DNA of 7,344 nt, from NCBI GenBank assembly GCA_023436765.1, contig JAEZHX010000143.1, forward strand, positions 1 to 7,344, written 5' to 3'. Positions 6,046 to 7,344 of this stretch are shown in pieces (within the stretch, counting starts at the first letter, position 1; each line of letters begins with the position of its first letter). Both the position numbers and the translations under genes were made by a program. Under the pieces are notes generated by a model. It was not told the origin of the DNA and did not search any database. It worked only from the letters and a program-made list of their open reading frames with translations. The DNA comes from Bacillota bacterium (GTDB lineage Bacteria > Bacillota > Clostridia > Lachnospirales > Lachnospiraceae).

Positions 6046-6543
6046 ATGGATGTTATCATCAGAGCCATGGAGAGAAAGGATTGGGGCGCAGTCGCAGCAA
6101 TCTTTCAGGAAGGAATTGATCTTAGGACCTCAACGTTTTATCAGGAGGTTCCTTCCTATGAGGAATGGGACGTTTCCCATACCCCTGACTGCAGACTGGT
6201 AGCAGTTCATGAGGACATGGTGATCGGCTGGACTGCACTTTCACACTATAGCAGCCGTGCGGTATATTCCGGTGTGGCAGAACTCGGAATCTATATTAAG
6301 ACGGAATACCGAGGACAAAAGGTGGGAGAGAAGCTTTTACGGGCATTGATCGAAGAATCTGAGAAGCAGGGGTACTGGACACTTCAGGCCGGTATATTCG
6401 AAATTAACCGTGCCAGTATTGCACTTCATGAAAAGGTGGGTTTTCGGATGGTTGGCTACCGGGAGAAGATTGGTAAGGACAATAACGGAATCTGGCAAAA
6501 TACAGTACTAATGGAAAGAAGAAGCCCACGGATAGGGATATGA
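6046..6543 (+). CDS. GNAT N-acetyltransferase, phosphinothricin acetyltransferase-like
   Basis: A 165-residue cytoplasmic GCN5-related acetyltransferase that would move an acetyl group from acetyl-CoA to a primary amine. The start ATG at 6046 has a G-run (GGGGGG, 6032-6037) 8 nt upstream as a weak Shine-Dalgarno; a GTG at 6037 would add three residues but lies in that run. The acetyl-CoA-binding motif is RGQKVG at 89-94, with the preceding conserved Glu79 in AELGIYI. The later block GYWTLQAGIF...ASIALHEKVGF (109-133) and the ending VLMERRS (154-160) are typical of the subfamily that includes phosphinothricin, methionine-sulfoximine and arsinothricin acetyltransferases. The subfamily is recognised with good confidence; the true substrate is unknown, and many such genes are annotated as resistance genes without proof. 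No arsenic or antibiotic genes lie nearby. It converges on the KtrA-like gene. Confidence 0.9.
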   Translation: MDVIIRAMERKDWGAVAAIFQEGIDLRTSTFYQEVPSYEEWDVSHTPDCRLVAVHEDMVIGWTALSHYSSRAVYSGVAELGIYIKTEYRGQKVGEKLLRALIEESEKQGYWTLQAGIFEINRASIALHEKVGFRMVGYREKIGKDNNGIWQNTVLMERRSPRIGI

Positions 6544-6595
6544 CGGAGTCGCAATTTCATATTGATATTTTTTACATATCATTTCTGGTAATAAG

Positions 6596-6836
6596 AAGGG
6601 ACTGTTTCTTAATGGCTTAGAGATACAAGAGGCTCCATATATGTTCCCACGCAACTTGTGCTAACAAGTTGTGTACACACTTGGTTCCTGGACAGATTTT
6701 GATTATGTATGCCATCTTCGGACATAAATGTCCGCATCTGTCATTACATAATCCTCAATCTGTTCAGCAAACAGTGCATTATGGGGAACATAAAGGGCCA
6801 CTTGTATTCTTTAAACTTATTGTGAAACAGCCCCTT
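6596..6836. mobile_element. Foldback / MITE-like palindromic element, non-coding
   Basis: Terminal inverted repeats AAGGGACTGTTTC (6596-6608) and GAAACAGCCCCTT (6824-6836) match at 12 of 13 positions. Inside, paired blocks run in mirrored order: ATACAAG 6623-6629 with CTTGTAT 6801-6807; TATGTTCCC 6640-6648 with GGGAACATA 6784-6792; ACAGATT 6692-6698 with AATCTGT 6757-6763; GATTATGTA 6701-6709 with TACATAATC 6745-6753. The apex is a CGGACA/TGTCCG hairpin (6719-6734). The left arm adds a hairpin CAACTTGT-gcta-ACAAGTTG (6652-6671) and the right arm a small CTGTT/AACAG one (6760-6774). No coding frame is credible and no target-site duplication is obvious. A MITE or foldback element moved by an unlinked transposase is the best guess; a structured RNA is possible. 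It fills most of the 315-bp gap between two convergent genes, which otherwise shows no strong terminator. Confidence 0.65.
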
Positions 6837-6858
6837 GTAGCTTATGATTACTTTATGA

Positions 6859-7344
6859 TTAATTCGATAAAAATACTTCCAGCTTCTTAATGTTATCTCT
6901 TGTTCCGACAACAACGATATAATCATGTTCGTTCAGGACCACATCCGGTGTAATCTCAGTACTGGTTTCTCCGTTATGCTCTAAGGCAATGATATTAAGG
7001 TTGAATTTTTGTCTGATGTTGGATTGCAGAATACTCTTACCCGATATTCTGGAAGTCAGCCTGAGTTCCGTACTCGCTATCCCGCCTCTCAGCTCTATCG
7101 TTTCCAAGATATTTGTATTAATCAATCTGTTAGCCAGGCGTACCGCCATATCGTTCTCCGGATAGATTACCTCTGCGCCGATCTTCTCCAGGATTAAGCC
7201 CTGCTCATAGCTGGCTGCCCTGGCTATTACCCTGGGTACTCCCATGCTGATTACATTTAACGTAGTAAGAATTCCTATATCGATACTGTCTCCGATACAG
7301 ATTACTACGGTTGCACAGTTCTGAATTCCGGAATCCATCAAGGT
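6859..7344 (-). CDS. ktrA: KtrA/TrkA-type potassium uptake regulator (RCK protein), 5' end beyond the window
   Basis: The last 161 residues of a cytoplasmic RCK protein, the nucleotide-gated regulatory subunit of Ktr/Trk potassium transporters. The visible part begins within the Rossmann-like RCK_N domain (ATVVICIGDSIDIGILTTLN, residues 11-30 of the fragment), carries the signature IGAEVIYPENDMAVRLANRL (55-74), and ends with the RCK_C (TrkA_C) domain at about 92-160, where GKSILQSNIRQKFNLNIIAL is typical. The missing N-terminus, about 60 residues by family length, would hold the GxGxxG nucleotide-binding loop, so this is a window-edge truncation and not a broken gene. If the protein is about 220 residues it is KtrA/KtrC-like (one RCK unit) rather than E. 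coli TrkA-like (two). The partner membrane subunit gene (ktrB/trkH) would be expected upstream, outside the window. The gene stops 22 nt from the foldback element. Confidence 0.88.
   Translation of the reverse strand, partial: TLMDSGIQNCATVVICIGDSIDIGILTTLNVISMGVPRVIARAASYEQGLILEKIGAEVIYPENDMAVRLANRLINTNILETIELRGGIASTELRLTSRISGKSILQSNIRQKFNLNIIALEHNGETSTEITPDVVLNEHDYIVVVGTRDNIKKLEVFLSN

Noticed and set aside
6563..6581. TGATAT/ATATCA hairpin after the acetyltransferase
   Set aside because: Only six A/T pairs and no T-run after it; too weak to call a terminator.
6669..6926. Open frames of 60-73 residues on both strands within the foldback element and the end of the ktrA-like gene
   Set aside because: They span the palindromic arms, run into ktrA in another frame, have no ribosome binding site and do not resemble a transposase.
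7009..7197. 62-residue plus-strand open frame
   Set aside because: It is antisense to the RCK protein gene, which has clear family motifs.

Overview
The window reads as chromosomal DNA of a low-GC, plant-fibre-degrading member of the Clostridia, most likely Lachnospiraceae. This is inferred from strong AAAGGAGG-type ribosome binding sites, AT-rich intergenic regions with sigma-A-type promoters, a large secreted xylanase of clostridial design, a DegV protein and a KtrA-type RCK protein. No phage genes, CRISPR array or full insertion sequence is present.

Layout. Positions 1-133 hold no gene, only a hairpin terminator (72-119) for the gene that follows. The minus strand from 4423 to 134 encodes a 1429-residue secreted GH10 endo-xylanase: signal peptide, three CBM22-like modules, the GH10 catalytic domain, a degenerate CBM9-like module, a canonical CBM9, a Gly/Asn linker, an unnamed beta domain and a basic Ig-like (Big_2) C-terminus. 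A 330-bp divergent intergenic region (4424-4753) holds the xylanase promoter, two tandem promoters for the rightward degV-family gene (4754-5590), and several short AT-rich palindromes. degV ends in a good intrinsic terminator. A stand-alone tRNA-Pro(CGG) follows (5820-5893) with its own promoter and terminator. A GNAT acetyltransferase of the phosphinothricin-acetyltransferase-like subfamily (6046-6543) follows with its own promoter. It converges on the 3' part of a KtrA/TrkA-type potassium-channel regulator (minus strand, 6859 to beyond 7344).

Between these two convergent genes lies the most unusual object: a non-coding element of about 240 bp (6596-6836). It has imperfect terminal inverted repeats, and its two arms are complementary in several blocks down to a central CGGACA/TGTCCG hairpin. 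It looks like a foldback or MITE-type mobile element, or a structured RNA.

The genes do not form one pathway. Each appears to be its own transcription unit: polysaccharide degradation, lipid-binding DegV, translation, small-molecule acetylation and potassium homeostasis. I see no convincing new multi-gene system. The findings worth a second look are the foldback element, the modular oddities of the xylanase, the possible operators in the divergent region and an 18-bp tandem repeat inside degV.
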